From the NCBI RefSeq assembly GCF_011059135.1, contig NZ_JAALGD010000023.1, forward strand, positions 1 through 53,782: a stretch of 53,782 nucleotides of DNA, in the 5' to 3' direction. This DNA is from Brevibacillus sp. SYP-B805. Lineage in GTDB: Bacteria; Bacillota; Bacilli; Brevibacillales; Brevibacillaceae. How positions within the stretch are numbered: the stretch's first letter is position 1; every line of letters starts with the position of its first letter. Below the pieces are notes generated by a model. The model ran no database searches and was not told where the DNA came from. It saw nothing but the letters and a program-made list of their open reading frames with translations. Positions 1 to 7,948 of the stretch are shown piece after piece. The translations under genes were made by a program, and so were the position numbers.

Positions 1-92
1 CGCCGCTGGGGCCCGAAGGCCCCCGCTCGACTTGCATGTATTAGGCACGCCGCCAGCGTTCGTCCTGAGCCAGGATCAAACTCTCCAATAAA
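1..92 (-). rRNA. rrs: 16S ribosomal RNA, 5' end (partial)
   Basis: Read on the minus strand, the sequence begins TTTATTGGAGAGTTTGATCC and continues through the near-universal segment ending in ATGCAAGTCGAGCGG. This is the start of a Firmicutes 16S gene. The gene runs off the left edge, so only about 92 bases are present. The variable V1 stem (GGGGGCCTTCGGGCCCC) is GC-rich, as in thermophilic Brevibacillus-like organisms; that taxonomic reading is inference. Confidence 0.97.
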
Positions 93-155
93 TCGAAAGA
101 TATTGATCAAAGCTTCATTCTCAAAAAAATGACTTGGCTCGCTTCACGCGTTCGC

Positions 156-175
156 TGTTCAGTTTTCAAAGAGCA
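156..175 (-). promoter_or_regulatory. rrn leader boxA-like antitermination element
   Basis: The minus strand reads TGCTCTTTGAAAACTGAACA, matching the boxA-type leader sequence found upstream of Bacillus 16S genes. It lies between promoter P2 and the mature 16S 5' end. It is expected to load Nus factors on the rRNA transcript. The flanking leader (93-217) carries no gene. Confidence 0.75.
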
Positions 176-217
176 TTCGTTTTTCGCTGCCGCTAAACAC
201 AGCGGCGACAATTCAGT

Positions 218-246
218 ACTATACTACCTTTCGATCTAAAAATCAA
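218..246 (-). promoter_or_regulatory. rrn promoter P2
   Basis: Minus-strand hexamers TTGATT (241-246) and TATAGT (218-223) are separated by exactly 17 bp, about 125 bp upstream of the 16S 5' end. It is the inner of two tandem sigma-A promoters, the usual rrn arrangement in Bacilli. Confidence 0.85.
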
Positions 247-307
247 GAGGTATTTTATAATTTTTTCTCTGCATTTCTGCCGGCCGCTCTCGGAGCGACA
301 AAAAGTA

Positions 308-336
308 TATTAGCATGCCTGCCGCTCCTGTGCAAC
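308..336 (-). promoter_or_regulatory. rrn promoter P1
   Basis: Minus-strand TTGCAC (331-336) and TAATAT (308-313) are separated by 17 bp, about 90 bp upstream of P2. Tandem spacing of this kind is typical of Bacillus rRNA operons. The AT-rich stretch further upstream (337-385) could act as an UP element. Confidence 0.8.
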
Positions 337-479
337 CCGTAATTTTTTCCAAATGCAATTGATTTTTCACGTGCAGCAAAAAGCACAATGGCTGTCAATG
401 GTCAAACACCCTCCCTGTCATCCTCCATAGGATATAGCAGATGCTCAATGTCATCTTCATTTCTTGGGAGGAGATTCGC

Positions 480-1001
480 TTGGATGTACGGAGAAAGATT
501 GAGGCAGCATTTCAGGACATGGTGCAACCGGCAAAGGAAGCGTTGTGGAACGCCCTTCAATCCTTACCGTTTACCATCACGGAGATTGCGCCATATGTGA
601 CAGAGCCGGAAACCCTTCCGTATGGCAGAAATACCGTTTTCCGAAACGAGCATGTGGAGGTGGTCGTCATTCATCTGCCGCCCTTTACCCAGTCTCCCAT
701 CCACGATCACGGCGGTTCGGCAGCCTGTGAACGGGTTGTGGAAGGGAAGCTGACACATGCGACCTACACCCTTTCTTCAGGCAGCAGGCCGGTATTGAAA
801 AAAATCGAACTTGTCCACCCGGGCCAGCATTGCTCGGTAGATCCGCAGGAGCTTCACAGCATCGCCAACCATACAGACAAACGGGTTGTGACGATAAACG
901 TGTACGCTCCTCCCCTTTCCCTTTCGAACGTTTGCCAGACGGATGGGGAGGCTGAAGATCCGGCCGCCCGCTCACGGACTCGCGAGCATTCCAACAGGTA
1001 A
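480..1001 (+). CDS. cdoA: cysteine dioxygenase type I
   Basis: Non-heme iron cupin that oxidises L-cysteine to cysteine sulfinate. The 173-residue product carries the family HxH motif in IHDHGGS (His75, His77) and a third ligand candidate, His126 in QELHSIAN. The PYGRNTVFRNE segment closely resembles Bacillus CdoA. I chose a TTG start at 480: a strong TGGGAGGAG lies six bases upstream, and the resulting N-terminus has the same length as I remember for B. subtilis CdoA. An in-frame ATG at 441 has only a weak AGGA site. The gene stands alone, convergent with the exporter genes, and ends in a hairpin terminator. Function is confident; the start is moderately so. Confidence 0.88.
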   Translation: MDVRRKIEAAFQDMVQPAKEALWNALQSLPFTITEIAPYVTEPETLPYGRNTVFRNEHVEVVVIHLPPFTQSPIHDHGGSAACERVVEGKLTHATYTLSSGSRPVLKKIELVHPGQHCSVDPQELHSIANHTDKRVVTINVYAPPLSLSNVCQTDGEAEDPAARSRTREHSNR

Positions 1002-1031
1002 AAGGGGCTTCCTTGCAAAAGGAGCCCCTCC
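1000..1031. terminator. bidirectional terminator between cdoA and bmrD
   Basis: A hairpin with stem AGGGGCTTCCTT/AAGGAGCCCCT around a short loop. On the minus strand it is followed by TTTT. It begins at the cdoA stop codon and abuts repeat copy C. Confidence 0.7.
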
Positions 1032-1118
1032 GTGTGCAGACAAAGTCTTTTTTTCGCATGGGCAAAGGAGTTCGCTTGGCCCCATTCCTCCATGCCTTAC
1101 ACAGACGTTTGTCATCAG
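1032..1118 (-). repeat. convergent-junction repeat, copy C (internally deleted)
   Basis: Read on the minus strand this stretch begins CTGATGACAAAC, continues through GGCATGGAGGAATGGGGCCA and CTCCTTTG, and ends ACTTTGTCTGCACAC. These blocks occur in the same order in copy A (10229-10475). Copy C lacks about 160 bases between CTCCTTTG and CCCATG. It sits 8 bp after the bmrD stop and directly before a terminator hairpin. Confidence 0.8.
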
Positions 1119-1125
1119 ACCTCCG

Positions 1126-3240
1126 CTACCGATGCTCTGAAAACAGCTCGCCCTCCTCTGCGGCGACAGGCGCATGTTCGCTCTGCTGCAGCTGATACAT
1201 GTGATAATACCGGCCGCCCCGCCTCATCAACGCGTCGTGGTCTCCGCTCTCCACGATTTCACCACGGTCCAGCACCAGGATCAGATCGGCATTCTTGATC
1301 GTCGACAACCGATGGGCGATGATAAACGTCGTGCGTCCTTTCTTCACCACTTCCAGCGCGTCCTGGATGATCGCCTCCGTCTCCGTGTCAATGTTGGAGG
1401 TGGCTTCGTCCAGAATCAGGACAGCGGGATCGTACGCGAGCGCACGCGCAAACGAAATAAGCTGCCGCTGCCCGGCCGACAGGGTGCTTCCTTTTTCGAG
1501 AACCGGCTCGTCGATGCCCCGGGAGAGATTCTGCAGCACGCGATCCGCCCCCAGGTCGGCCAGCACCTGCTCCACCCGTTCACGAGAGATCGCAGGATTG
1601 CCCAGGGATACGTTGGACGCAATCGTGCCGGTGAACAGGAACGGGTCCTGCAGCACAATCCCCATGTGCTCCCGCAGTGTCTGCCGGGGAAGATCCCGGA
1701 TATCAATGCCGTCGATGATAATGCGTCCGCGGCTGACGTCATAAAAGCGGAACAGCAAATTGATGATGGAGCTTTTGCCGGAACCGGTATGCCCGACGAG
1801 CGCCACCGTCTGTCCCTGCTTCGCCTCAAAGGAGATGCCCTTGATCACATACTCTTCACCCTTGTAGGCGAACCATACGTCTTCAAACGCCACGTCGCCG
1901 CGAAAACGGGCCATTTTGCGGTCCGATACGTCTTCCCCCTCTTCGTCGAGCAGCGCGAATACCCGTTCGGCGGATACCAGCGCCGTCTCCAGGTTGGGCA
2001 GCTGATTCACGATATTCACGATCGGCTGGAACAGCCGGTTCAAATAATCGACAAACGCGTACAGCACGCCGAGGGAGATGGCCCCCTGCCCGTTCCCCAG
2101 GGAAACCCCGCCAAAATACCAAATCACCGCCACGAAAGCCATGTTTCGGATCACCCCGACCAGATTGTGGCCGGTCAGGGAATTTAACCGGAGCAGCTTG
2201 CTCCGGTACGTGAAATGTCGGGTGTTGACCTCCTCGAACTCCTGCGCCGTTTTTTTCTCCCGGCGGAACGCCTTGATGACGGAGATCCCCTGGATGGATT
2301 CATTGAGCATGCCGTTGATTTCGCTGACGGCAGACCGGATCACGCGGTTGTAACGTCTGGCCCATTTCCGGTAGATCGCCATCCATGCCGCCAGCACGGG
2401 AATGATGAACAGGCAAATGGCCGCCAGCCGGACGTCAAGCAGAAAGAGCGCCCCCAGGATCCCCAGCATATATATGGCACCCGAAAAGAAGTTGGCCAGC
2501 ACCGTGACATACAGCTCCCGGATCGATTCCGTATCGTTGGTGATCCGCGATACCACCTTCCCGGCTGGCAGGTTGTCAAAGTAGCGAATCGGCAGGCGGT
2601 TGATCTGGCGGAAGACGTCCATGCGCATGTGTCGAATGATCCGGTTGGCGGAGGCTTGCAGGCAGTATCGCTGCCCGTAACTGAACAGCGCCGATACCGC
2701 AAGCAGCCCGAAATACGCCCAGCACAACTGCAGCACCCCGCTCATTTCCGGGCGGAAAAAGCGGAACAACTCCTCCGTGGTCAGCATGCGCGCCTGATAC
2801 GTAATCGTCCGGGAACCCCTGGAAATCGCGAGGCTCCCCTCTCCGGTTATCGTCCGTTCGCCGTCGAAAGAGACGGGCTCTCCCACGAAATAAAACGCCT
2901 GCTTCACCTGCAGCACCCGCACTTCCGCCCCGCGAGGTTCGCCTGCCGCAAAATGGTCGGCCCGTTTGTACCGCTTGCCGCCATACGAGACCGTGTACGG
3001 CCCTTCCTCAGCCGTCTCGTGCCAGGGCATCTCGATGCCGGAAATATGCACATCGATCATCCGTTTGGCGATCAGGGGCCCGGCCAAATCCGTACCCACG
3101 GCAACGGCAAGCATCAGAAGCGCCAAGGCCAGCTGTTTTTTTACCTGCAGGGCGTAGGTCAAAAGCCGCCTGCCTGTTTGGGCAATGCTCCCCCTGGCCC
3201 CGACAAATTCCCCCTGATCGTATTCCCGTTCCAAGTCCAC
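1126..3240 (-). CDS. bmrD: ABC multidrug exporter, BmrD-type half-transporter
   Basis: Membrane half-transporter with its ATPase fused C-terminally (704 aa). About 100 extra residues lie between the first two membrane helices, as in YheH/BmrD rather than ordinary exporters. The ATPase part shows Walker A GHTGSGKSS (about residue 483), signature LSAGQRQ (about 587), Walker B LILDEATS with the catalytic Glu, and switch His in IIAHRLS. It starts with GTG seven bases after the bmrC stop, so the two are co-transcribed and presumably form a heterodimer. The partner has the degenerate catalytic site; this one is canonical. Known BmrCD exports several drugs and dyes; substrate here is inference. Confidence 0.9.
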   Translation of the reverse strand: MDLEREYDQGEFVGARGSIAQTGRRLLTYALQVKKQLALALLMLAVAVGTDLAGPLIAKRMIDVHISGIEMPWHETAEEGPYTVSYGGKRYKRADHFAAGEPRGAEVRVLQVKQAFYFVGEPVSFDGERTITGEGSLAISRGSRTITYQARMLTTEELFRFFRPEMSGVLQLCWAYFGLLAVSALFSYGQRYCLQASANRIIRHMRMDVFRQINRLPIRYFDNLPAGKVVSRITNDTESIRELYVTVLANFFSGAIYMLGILGALFLLDVRLAAICLFIIPVLAAWMAIYRKWARRYNRVIRSAVSEINGMLNESIQGISVIKAFRREKKTAQEFEEVNTRHFTYRSKLLRLNSLTGHNLVGVIRNMAFVAVIWYFGGVSLGNGQGAISLGVLYAFVDYLNRLFQPIVNIVNQLPNLETALVSAERVFALLDEEGEDVSDRKMARFRGDVAFEDVWFAYKGEEYVIKGISFEAKQGQTVALVGHTGSGKSSIINLLFRFYDVSRGRIIIDGIDIRDLPRQTLREHMGIVLQDPFLFTGTIASNVSLGNPAISRERVEQVLADLGADRVLQNLSRGIDEPVLEKGSTLSAGQRQLISFARALAYDPAVLILDEATSNIDTETEAIIQDALEVVKKGRTTFIIAHRLSTIKNADLILVLDRGEIVESGDHDALMRRGGRYYHMYQLQQSEHAPVAAEEGELFSEHR

Positions 3241-3247
3241 GCCGGAT

Positions 3248-4999
3248 TCACCCGCTCCCGCTTCCGTTTTCTTCGATTTGCTGACGCTCGTACTGTTTCC
3301 TGTACCATCCGCCCCGTTCCATCAGCTGATCGTGCGTGCCCTGCTCCACAATGCGCCCCTCGTCAAGCACCAGGATGAGATCGGCATGCTGAATGGCGGA
3401 AAGTCGGTGCGCCGTGATAATGGTCGTTTTGCCGGCGCGCGCTTGGCGGATGTTGGCGACGATCTCCGCTTCCGTGCGGGCGTCCACCGCCGACATCGCA
3501 TCGTCGAGGATCAGAATCTCCGGATCGGCCAGGAGAGCGCGCGCAATAGCCACACGCTGCTTCTGGCCGCCCGAGAGCGCAACGCCTTTTTCGCCGACCA
3601 GCGTTTCCAGCCCGTTCGGCAAATCCTTCACGTCTTTCTTGAAGGCCGCCGCCGCGATCGCTTGATCCAGCTGCTCCTCCGACGCCTCGCCGCTGCCGAA
3701 CAGGATATTGTTTCGGACCGATCGCGAGAACAGGAACTGTTCCTGGGGAACATAGCCGTACCACGATTTCAGCCGGTCCATGTCAATCCGGTCGATCGGA
3801 ACGCCGGAGATGGTGATGGCCCCTTTCCCCGGCGGATATTCCCGCAGCAGCTGCTTGATGAGCGTTGTTTTGCCGCTGCCGGTGCGGCCCACGATCCCCA
3901 GGGTCTGCCCCTTCTCCAGGGTAAAGGTGATCTCCTGCAAATTGGGGCGGGAAGACAGGGGATAGCGGAACGTCACCCGGCTGAAGGCAATCCGTCCGGG
4001 ATGCTCCAGCGGAATCGTTTCCGCCGGTTCGGGAACGTCCGGTTTCACCCTCAGGATCTCCTGGACCCGGTCGAGAGAGGCATTGCCCCGCTGCATCACG
4101 TTGATCAGTTCCCCGATCGCGAACATCGGCCAGATGAGCATCCCCAGATACACGTTGAACGACACCAGGCCGCCGATGGTCAGTTCGTTGTGAAAGACGA
4201 GATGGGCGCCGTATCCCAGTCCGATGAGGTAGCTGGCACCAACCAGGATTTTGATCGTCGGCTCAAACAGGGAGTCGATGCGGACCACGGCCAGGTTTTT
4301 GTCGAGCACGTCCTGGGTGACGTCGGCAAAATGCTTCTCCGCCGCCCGCTCCCGCACAAACGCCCGGATGACGCGGATGCCCGAAATCGTTTCCAGCACC
4401 CCGTCATTCATCGCGCCGAATGCGTCCTGCGCCGCGGTAAACCGCGCATGAATCCATTTGCCGTACACTTTCATCAGGACCGCCATGATCGGCAGCGGCA
4501 GAATCGCGGCCAGCGTCAGCTTCCAGGAGATGAAGGCGACCATCGTCAGCAGCAGCGTCGCCATCCAGACGGTGGAGTCCACAAACGTCAAGATCCCCAG
4601 GCCCGCCGTTTGGGAGACCGCCTGCAGATCGTTTGTCGCGCGGGCCATCAGATCCCCGGTGCGGTAGCGTTCAAAAAAGGGAGGGGTCATCGAGAGAAAA
4701 TGGCGCATCAGCTGCGACCGCATCAGCCGCTCAACCACGAACGCCCCCCCGAACAGCTGATAAAGCCAGACGAAGGTCATGAGGTAAATGGCCGCCGTGA
4801 TGCCGACCAGCAGCAGCAGCGTCTGCGCCAGGGCGCTCCACGTCCACGTTCCCAGCTGAATGGCATCGATCGAGCGGCCGACCAGCATCGGGGGGATCAC
4901 TTCCAGAAAACCGGCCAACACAAGCAGCGACACGGCGAGCGTATACCGCTTCCATTCCTGCTTGAAAAACCATCCCAGCTTCGTCAAGACCGCAAGCAT
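3248..4999 (-). CDS. bmrC: ABC multidrug exporter, BmrC-type half-transporter
   Basis: Half-transporter of 583 aa: six-helix membrane domain, then ATPase with Walker A GRTGSGKTT (about residue 371), signature LSGGQKQR and H-loop ITAHRLS. Walker B reads LILDDAMSAVD: Asp replaces the catalytic Glu. The same substitution is known in B. subtilis BmrC and marks the non-canonical site of heterodimeric exporters. The start is the ATG at 4999 behind GAGGAGGG; an upstream in-frame Met at 5029 lies in the attenuator and is unlikely. An intrinsic terminator ends only about 20 bases before this start, preceded by a leader peptide, so expression is probably induced by translation inhibitors. Confidence 0.92.
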   Translation of the reverse strand: MLAVLTKLGWFFKQEWKRYTLAVSLLVLAGFLEVIPPMLVGRSIDAIQLGTWTWSALAQTLLLLVGITAAIYLMTFVWLYQLFGGAFVVERLMRSQLMRHFLSMTPPFFERYRTGDLMARATNDLQAVSQTAGLGILTFVDSTVWMATLLLTMVAFISWKLTLAAILPLPIMAVLMKVYGKWIHARFTAAQDAFGAMNDGVLETISGIRVIRAFVRERAAEKHFADVTQDVLDKNLAVVRIDSLFEPTIKILVGASYLIGLGYGAHLVFHNELTIGGLVSFNVYLGMLIWPMFAIGELINVMQRGNASLDRVQEILRVKPDVPEPAETIPLEHPGRIAFSRVTFRYPLSSRPNLQEITFTLEKGQTLGIVGRTGSGKTTLIKQLLREYPPGKGAITISGVPIDRIDMDRLKSWYGYVPQEQFLFSRSVRNNILFGSGEASEEQLDQAIAAAAFKKDVKDLPNGLETLVGEKGVALSGGQKQRVAIARALLADPEILILDDAMSAVDARTEAEIVANIRQARAGKTTIITAHRLSAIQHADLILVLDEGRIVEQGTHDQLMERGGWYRKQYERQQIEENGSGSG

Positions 5000-5017
5000 G
5001 AACTTCCCTCCTCTCCG

Positions 5018-5052
5018 TAAAAAAAGCACACCGCTCGTGAGCGATGTGCTTT
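5018..5052 (-). terminator. attenuator terminator upstream of bmrC
   Basis: On the minus strand, AAGCACATCGCT and AGCGGTGTGCTT form a stem around CACG and are followed by seven T. It lies between the leader peptide and the bmrC Shine-Dalgarno site. A second hairpin just upstream (GTCACG/CGTGAC, 5073-5100) could be part of the alternative, antiterminating fold. Confidence 0.85.
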
Positions 5053-5122
5053 GTCGTCTACGCAGGAAAAGCGCATGTCACGAGGGTGCGTGACCTGCGC
5101 CAGATGAACCGGAAAAAACGCA

Positions 5123-5215
5123 CTACAGCTGTTTTCCTCTCCGGTATGGACAGGAGGTCACGTCATGATGGATTCCAGTTGGTTGGGCTCCAAAAAGACG
5201 GGCAATCAACACCAT
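5123..5215 (-). CDS. bmrB: BmrB-like regulatory leader peptide
   Basis: A 30-codon ORF beginning MVLIARLFGAQ and ending RRGKQL, with an AAGGAG site nine bases before its ATG and its own sigma-A promoter at 5262-5290. It is followed by an attenuator hairpin and then bmrC-bmrD. In B. subtilis the bmrB leader (54 codons, from memory) couples ribosome stalling by antibiotics to read-through into bmrCD. Position and architecture match; I see no clear sequence match to BmrB, and this peptide is shorter. The assignment therefore rests on context. It could act the same way with a different stall sequence. Confidence 0.65.
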   Translation of the reverse strand: MVLIARLFGAQPTGIHHDVTSCPYRRGKQL

Positions 5216-5261
5216 GATCGATCACTCCTTTCCAATAATGTAAATTTTTTGTTACAGAGGT

Positions 5262-5290
5262 AAGGTAACACGGACGGCTGAAGGTGTCAA
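5262..5290 (-). promoter_or_regulatory. promoter of the bmrBCD operon
   Basis: Minus-strand TTGACA (5285-5290) and TACCTT (5262-5267) are separated by 17 bp, 47 bp upstream of the leader-peptide ATG. Confidence 0.75.
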
Positions 5291-5370
5291 CCATATTTTC
5301 GCGGGACAATGGTGAATTTCGCCGCCGGGCGTCCCCCGGGCAGCGCTTCTCATCAGCGCTTATCCCTCTT

Positions 5371-6441
5371 CTATGCCGTCTTGCGCAGCTTCGGCAGATA
5401 GGTGACCGCGAGCGCGGCGGCCAGCACGACCCCCTTGACGATATCCTGCGCATAGTACGGCACGTTCATCATCGTCAGCCCGTTCATCAGCACCCCCATC
5501 AGGATGGCCCCGCAAAAGGTGCCGAGCGCATTGGGCTTGCCCTGTCCCAGGATGGAGAAGCCGATGAAGGAGGCCGCCACCGCATCCATCAGCAGCGGCG
5601 AACCGGCCATCACCTGCCCCGTGCCGATCCGGGCCGCCAGCACGATGCCGCCCAGCGAGGCGAAAAAGGCGGACAGCAGGTAGGCGAGGGTCCGGTAGCG
5701 GTTGACCGGAATGCCGGACAAGCGGGCAGCCTCGCTGTTGCCGCCGGTGACATACAGGAACCGGCCGTGTTTGGTATAGCTCAAAAAGATGTGGACCGCG
5801 ATCACCACCAGCCCCATGATCACCACGGGAACCGGAATCCCCCACAGCTTGCCCTGTCCGATGTACAGAAAGGATGGGATCATGATTCCCGGCGCGATGC
5901 TGCCGTCGGTCAGCGGCATGTTGTTGTAAATGGAATAGCCGTGCGTATAGCTCAGATGAATGCCTTGAAAAATGTAAAGCGTCACCAGGGTGGCCAAAAT
6001 ATCCGGGATGCGCACTTTCACCACCAAGAACGAGTTGACCAGCCCGATCACCAGCCCAAACAGCAGCGGCACCAGCACCGCCACCAAAAGCTCCTGACGG
6101 TACCACACCATCAGCGAGGCGGACAGCACCGTCGAGACGCTGACAGCGGAGCCGACCGACAGATCGAAGCCGCCGACGATCAGGGAAAACGTCACACCGA
6201 TCGCCACCAGCGTCACAATCGAAATGGAGCGCAAAATGTCCGCCAGATTGTCATAGCTCAAAAAGTTTTCGTTTACGATGCTGAAAAAGACGACCACCGC
6301 CGCAATGGCCAGGAGCGATCCGTACCGCTGCACCACACCCGGCAGGCTTCTCTTTTCGCTGACGGCTTCCGCCCCTGCCTGAACGGGCTCAAGCCTCTCT
6401 CTATGCAGATTCGCTTCCAACACTGCCACCCCCGCTTGCAT
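5371..6441 (-). CDS. sugar-type ABC transporter permease (RbsC family)
   Basis: Hydrophobic permease of 356 aa with about eight to ten membrane segments. It contains the RbsC-family stretch VGGFDLSVGSAVSVSTVLSA and the conserved NALGTFCGAILMGVL region. It is the last gene of a three-gene operon and overlaps the end of the ATPase gene by 41 bp. The ATG at 6441 lacks a good ribosome site; a GTG at 6423 has GGGGGTG just upstream and may be the true start. The whole operon lies behind a SAM-I riboswitch, so its solute is probably a sulfur compound such as methylthioribose rather than ribose. That substrate is inference. Confidence 0.88.
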   Translation of the reverse strand: MQAGVAVLEANLHRERLEPVQAGAEAVSEKRSLPGVVQRYGSLLAIAAVVVFFSIVNENFLSYDNLADILRSISIVTLVAIGVTFSLIVGGFDLSVGSAVSVSTVLSASLMVWYRQELLVAVLVPLLFGLVIGLVNSFLVVKVRIPDILATLVTLYIFQGIHLSYTHGYSIYNNMPLTDGSIAPGIMIPSFLYIGQGKLWGIPVPVVIMGLVVIAVHIFLSYTKHGRFLYVTGGNSEAARLSGIPVNRYRTLAYLLSAFFASLGGIVLAARIGTGQVMAGSPLLMDAVAASFIGFSILGQGKPNALGTFCGAILMGVLMNGLTMMNVPYYAQDIVKGVVLAAALAVTYLPKLRKTA

Positions 6442-7933
6442 AATACATGATGGTCTCCGCGGTGACGCCGCCTTCCGTCCAATCCGCCCGCACCCATTCT
6501 TTCACCAGGCGGCCGTTCTCCATCACCACCAGCCGATCCGCTATCCCCATGGCTTCGTCGATCTCGCTCGAAAAATAGAGGACGCCTTTGCCCTCGGCCT
6601 CCAGCCTGTTGATCAGCCGGAAAATATCGCTTTTTGCCCCGACATCGACGCCTTTTGTCGGCTCGTCGAAGAGATAAACCTTCGCGTCGGTGAGCAGCCA
6701 TTTGCCGATCGCCACCTTCTGCTGGTTGCCGCCGGACAGCCGGCCGACCGCCTGCCACAGCCCCGCCGTCTTGATTCCCAGCCGTTTCACCAGCGACTCC
6801 GCCGCGCTGCGCTCTGCACCCGCCCGGATAAATCCTCCGGCGGTATAGCGGCGCAGATCGGCCAGCGTCAGGTTGTCCTTCACCGATTCCTCCACCAGAA
6901 TCCCCTGCAGCCGCCGCTCTTCCGGCACCAGCACGATGCCCTGCTCCACAGCCTCCTGCGGCGTCTGGCAGCGGATCTCTTTCCCCTCGAGGAAAAACCG
7001 GCCGCTCTCCCGCCTGTCAGCGCCGAACAGCAGACGGGATACTTCCGTCTTGCCGGCACCCACCAGTCCGACGACCGCCACCACTTCGCCGGCATGCAGC
7101 TTCACATCAAACCGCTTCACCTTGCGCCCCGCCCGCAAATCGCGCACCTCGTACAACAGGTCGCCGATGACGGTTGTTTCTTTGGGAAACTCCTCGTCAA
7201 AGCTTTTGCCCAGCATGGCCGTCACCACCTGTTCCATGCGCAGGGAGGAGGTGTCGCCCTCCAGCACTTTTTGCCCGTCCCGGAGGACGCTGATCCGATC
7301 GGCAATGCGGAACACTTCGGGCAGCCGGTGGGAAATGTAGACGATCCCGATGCCTGCCGCCTTCAGGTGTCCGATCAGGGCAAACAGGGCTTCCGTCTCC
7401 GTCAGGCTGAGCGGCGCCGTCGGTTCGTCAAAAATGACGAACCGCACCTCCTGCGACATGGCCCGGGCGATCAGCACCAGCTGTTTCTCGGCGAGGGTCA
7501 GGTTTTCCACCTTTTCGTGCAGCGGCAGCGTGAAGCCGCAACGCGCCAGCACCCGGGCGGCTTCCCTGGCGTTTTGGCGCGGGGAGAACCAGAAATTCCC
7601 CCTGGCTGCCTGGCTGTCGAGACAGATATTTTCCGCCACGCTCAAATACGGAACGAGCCCCGTATCCACCTCCTGCTGCACCAGATGGATGCCGGCCCGC
7701 TTGGCGTCGCGCGGGCTGCTGATCAGGACCGGCTCCCCGTTCACGGAGATCGTTCCCCCGCTCGCTTCCTCGGCACCGGAGAGGATCTTCATCAGCGTGC
7801 TTTTCCCCGCTCCGTTCGCGCCGAGGATCGCGTGCACCTCGCCGCCTCTGACAGAAAAGTCGACGCCGCGCAGGGCGTCAACTCCTCCATACTGTTTCCT
7901 GATTTGTATCATGTCCAATACGGGGGCGCTCAT
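6401..7933 (-). CDS. sugar-type ABC transporter ATP-binding protein (RbsA/MglA family)
   Basis: Duplicated ATPase of 510 aa, the normal length for RbsA-type proteins. The first half has Walker A GANGAGKST and an altered signature (LTLAEKQ) followed by FVIFDEPTAPL. The second half has GLVGAGKTE and LSGGNQQKVAIGKWL with LFDEPTKGVD. This pattern is typical of the ribose, galactose and AI-2 import families. It starts at an ATG behind GGAGGGA, 15 bp after the binding-protein gene, and its 3' end overlaps the permease. Regulation is through the SAM-I riboswitch upstream of the binding protein. Confidence 0.93.
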   Translation of the reverse strand: MSAPVLDMIQIRKQYGGVDALRGVDFSVRGGEVHAILGANGAGKSTLMKILSGAEEASGGTISVNGEPVLISSPRDAKRAGIHLVQQEVDTGLVPYLSVAENICLDSQAARGNFWFSPRQNAREAARVLARCGFTLPLHEKVENLTLAEKQLVLIARAMSQEVRFVIFDEPTAPLSLTETEALFALIGHLKAAGIGIVYISHRLPEVFRIADRISVLRDGQKVLEGDTSSLRMEQVVTAMLGKSFDEEFPKETTVIGDLLYEVRDLRAGRKVKRFDVKLHAGEVVAVVGLVGAGKTEVSRLLFGADRRESGRFFLEGKEIRCQTPQEAVEQGIVLVPEERRLQGILVEESVKDNLTLADLRRYTAGGFIRAGAERSAAESLVKRLGIKTAGLWQAVGRLSGGNQQKVAIGKWLLTDAKVYLFDEPTKGVDVGAKSDIFRLINRLEAEGKGVLYFSSEIDEAMGIADRLVVMENGRLVKEWVRADWTEGGVTAETIMYYASGGGSVGSESA

Positions 7934-7948
7934 GATACTCCCTCCGGT

